DNA of 51,676 nucleotides from an uncultured Eubacteriales bacterium (lineage in GTDB: Bacteria > Bacillota_I > Bacilli_A > RFN20 > CAG-288): positions 1-51,676 of the forward strand of contig ONBI01000005.1 of the NCBI GenBank assembly GCA_900316035.1, given 5' to 3'. Made by a program: the position numbers and the translations under genes. Positions 50,686 to 51,676 of this stretch are shown here, piece after piece (within the stretch, counting starts at the first letter, position 1; the number at the start of each line of letters is the position of its first letter). The notes under the pieces are model-generated. The model was not told the origin of the DNA. It ran no database searches and saw only the letters and a program-made list of their open reading frames with translations.

Positions 50686-51171
50686 TCAATCAATAGTAAG
50701 AGTCCTGTCGCCTTTCTGTAGTTTCCTTAACGCATACATCGTCCCCGTGAGCATCTTATCTTCGGGTGGTAAAGCATTCAGAGGGAAGAATTCCAATGCT
50801 GTCGATTCTCCGTCTTGAATCTTTAACGTAATGTCTTTCGAATTCACATGGCTTAGGAAGACAAGATCCGTATAATCGGTGATATCGCCATTCGGATAAT
50901 GGATCTGCATCTTCTCCCCCGAGAGGATCATGAATAAAGAGACCTCCTTTAAACGGATTCCGGTCTCTTCAAAGACTTCTCTTTTGATGCCTTCGATCAC
51001 AGTCTCTCCTAAATCCAAGGAACCGCCCGGTCGGCAATAGAGGCCGTTATCCTGTCTTTTCTCTAAAAGGATTTCGTTTTTCTCATTGAGGATCAGACAG
51101 GAGAGACCGACCGAGAGGATTCTCTCATGTCCGACTTTCTTGCGGAGATACGGAATATAGTCTATCGGCAT
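50686..51171 (-). CDS. NUDIX hydrolase
   Basis: The start MPIDYIPYLRKKVGHE follows GGAGA on the - strand; a longer frame runs through the promoter. The 161-aa protein has a complete NUDIX box, G-x5-E-x7-REV-x-EE-x-GI, in the segment from GSLDLGETVIEG to KREVFEETGI (about 61-83), so metal-dependent pyrophosphate hydrolysis is expected. The substrate is unknown. It is probably co-transcribed with the MazG-like gene; the intergenic region is shared with the divergent small gene at 51246. Confidence 0.92.
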   Translation of the reverse strand: MPIDYIPYLRKKVGHERILSVGLSCLILNEKNEILLEKRQDNGLYCRPGGSLDLGETVIEGIKREVFEETGIRLKEVSLFMILSGEKMQIHYPNGDITDYTDLVFLSHVNSKDITLKIQDGESTALEFFPLNALPPEDKMLTGTMYALRKLQKGDRTLTID

Positions 51172-51230
51172 ACTCGTCTCCTTTCTCTTTGAAAAATATT
51201 CTACTTTGCTTTTCTTCTCAGAAGAAGACT

Positions 51231-51236
51231 TATAAT
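51231..51236 (+). promoter_or_regulatory. -10 box of a leaderless small-protein mRNA
   Basis: TATAAT ends 9 nt before the ATG at 51246. TTGCTT is a possible -35, 19 bp away. No SD. Confidence 0.55.
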
Positions 51237-51245
51237 GAAACAGCA

Positions 51246-51512
51246 ATGGAAAATAAAATCTATGGAGCCAAAAAGGCTCTTTCTTATCTAAGAGGTGGGT
51301 ATCTTTTGACCGCGGAGATTCAAGGTGAAAGTCTCTCTTTCACCTGGGAAGAAGAAAAAGTCGTCATCAAAAGCGAAAGCAAGACACTGATTCTCAACCG
51401 CTATCAATTCGAAGAGCTTTATTCCGACTGTCTTTTTGAAACCGAGGAAAGTGATGAGGAAGAAGAAGTCGACCCGAAGAAAGACGAAGAATACTACTCC
51501 TGGAGGCAGTAA
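51246..51512 (+). CDS. Small acidic protein of unknown function
   Basis: ATG 51246 gives an 88-aa protein; an open frame that begins further upstream runs through the promoter and is not used. The first 65 residues could form a small beta-rich domain (LLTAEIQGESLSFTWEEEKV); the last 25 are strongly acidic (FETEESDEEEEVDPKKDEEY), an unstructured tail. I recognise no family. It is the last gene before the right insertion-sequence end and has its own promoter with the fixed 9-nt spacing. No SD, no signal peptide, no membrane segment. Confidence 0.65.
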   Translation: MENKIYGAKKALSYLRGGYLLTAEIQGESLSFTWEEEKVVIKSESKTLILNRYQFEELYSDCLFETEESDEEEEVDPKKDEEYYSWRQ

Positions 51513-51577
51513 CTGAGAAGCTTTTTCAAAGAAACCGCTCTAAGAGGCGTGAAAAGGTCTTCTCTAACGGCCATAAA

Positions 51578-51676
51578 GACTGTCATTGTTCAGTGATTTT
51601 GTCCCTATATCTTCATGTGTCTCCAAGGATGCTCAGATGATGGCTTATGTTGTTTCTCCGATGCAGGAACAGGACC
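51578..51676 (-). mobile_element. Insertion-sequence end (right copy of 99-bp terminal inverted repeat)
   Basis: The exact reverse complement of bases 1-99, so the element pointing in from the right has the same end as the one on the left, in opposite orientation. Both have the coding 3' end towards the window. The intervening 51513-51577 shows no gene and no clear terminator. Confidence 0.6.
51605..51676 (-). CDS. Partial transposase-like C-terminus (5' end outside window)
   Basis: The same 23 codons as at 1-72, here on the - strand, ending at TAG (51605-51607). The rest of the gene lies beyond the right edge. The C-terminal HPWR-type motif suggests a DDE transposase, from memory only. Confidence 0.4.
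   Translation of the reverse strand, partial: GPVPASEKQHKPSSEHPWRHMKI

Noticed and set aside
1..51676. CRISPR array, tRNA, rRNA or tmRNA genes, phage genes
   Set aside because: No regularly spaced repeats, cloverleaf, rRNA, tmRNA or phage structural gene could be found by eye.
1..51676. Genetic code 4 (TGA as Trp), suspected from the Mollicute-like compact layout
   Set aside because: TGA ends several genes (mutL, hrcA, folD junctions) immediately before the next start, and conserved Trp positions use TGG.

Overview
The window is one continuous stretch of a bacterial chromosome, about 47% GC by eye, with genes packed on both strands and mostly +. Gene content and order point to a low-GC Gram-positive of the class Bacilli. 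The run gpsB-rnpB-pgsA-cinA-recA-rny-ymdB-spoVS-miaB-ylbF/ymcA-mutS-mutL-miaA is a compressed form of the Bacillus order, and hrcA-grpE-dnaK-dnaJ, recU, RNase Y and a type B-like RNase P RNA agree. TGA is used as a stop (for example the hrcA/grpE TGATG junction), so this is genetic code 11 and not a code-4 mycoplasma. An Erysipelotrichia- or RF39-like uncultured Bacilli lineage is my inference; no rRNA is present to test it.

Layout. 1-99 and 51578-51676 are the same 99 bp in inverted orientation, each carrying the last 23 codons of a transposase-like ORF running in from outside the window. 190-3536: an RluA-family pseudouridine synthase followed by three unrecognised genes, two of them membrane proteins. 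3574-9584: phosphoglucomutase, a PTS EIIC-like membrane protein, a Cof-type HAD phosphatase, a small DUF898-like protein, a 50-codon membrane microORF and a membrane-anchored Endonuclease I-type nuclease. 9646-13966 (- strand): marR-exonuclease-recU, and the electron-bifurcating transhydrogenase nfnAB. 14222-27816: the division, phospholipid, recombination, RNA-decay and mismatch-repair block. 27878-30276: one-carbon pair fhs-folD. 30395-35174: two ABC ATPase-permease fusions. 35280-38573: cold-shock protein, a TGS-uridine kinase fusion (-), a TetR regulator and greA. 38670-44131: comEA-comEC, coaX, pepV, trmB. 44309-49284: the heat-shock operon under two CIRCE-like operators. 49407-51512: a tyrosine phosphatase, MazG-like and NUDIX genes (-), and a small acidic protein.

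How the genes work together. Genome upkeep dominates (RecA, RecU, MutS, MutL), with a possible DNA-uptake set (ComEA, ComEC, secreted nuclease), RNA decay and modification (RNase Y, YmdB, MiaA, MiaB, TrmB, RNase P, RluA-type), folate one-carbon metabolism and chaperones. No complete new defence or biosynthetic system could be recognised.

The unusual signals are mostly regulatory. Four genes have TATAAT ending exactly 9 nt before the ATG with no Shine-Dalgarno sequence, which predicts leaderless mRNAs. A terminator/anti-terminator pair lies in the rny leader. CIRCE-like sites flank the hrcA promoter. Palindromes sit at the marR and tetR promoters. A hairpin covers the comEA ribosome-binding site. 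miaA appears to begin at a non-AUG codon. The FolD homologue lacks the catalytic lysine and glutamine.
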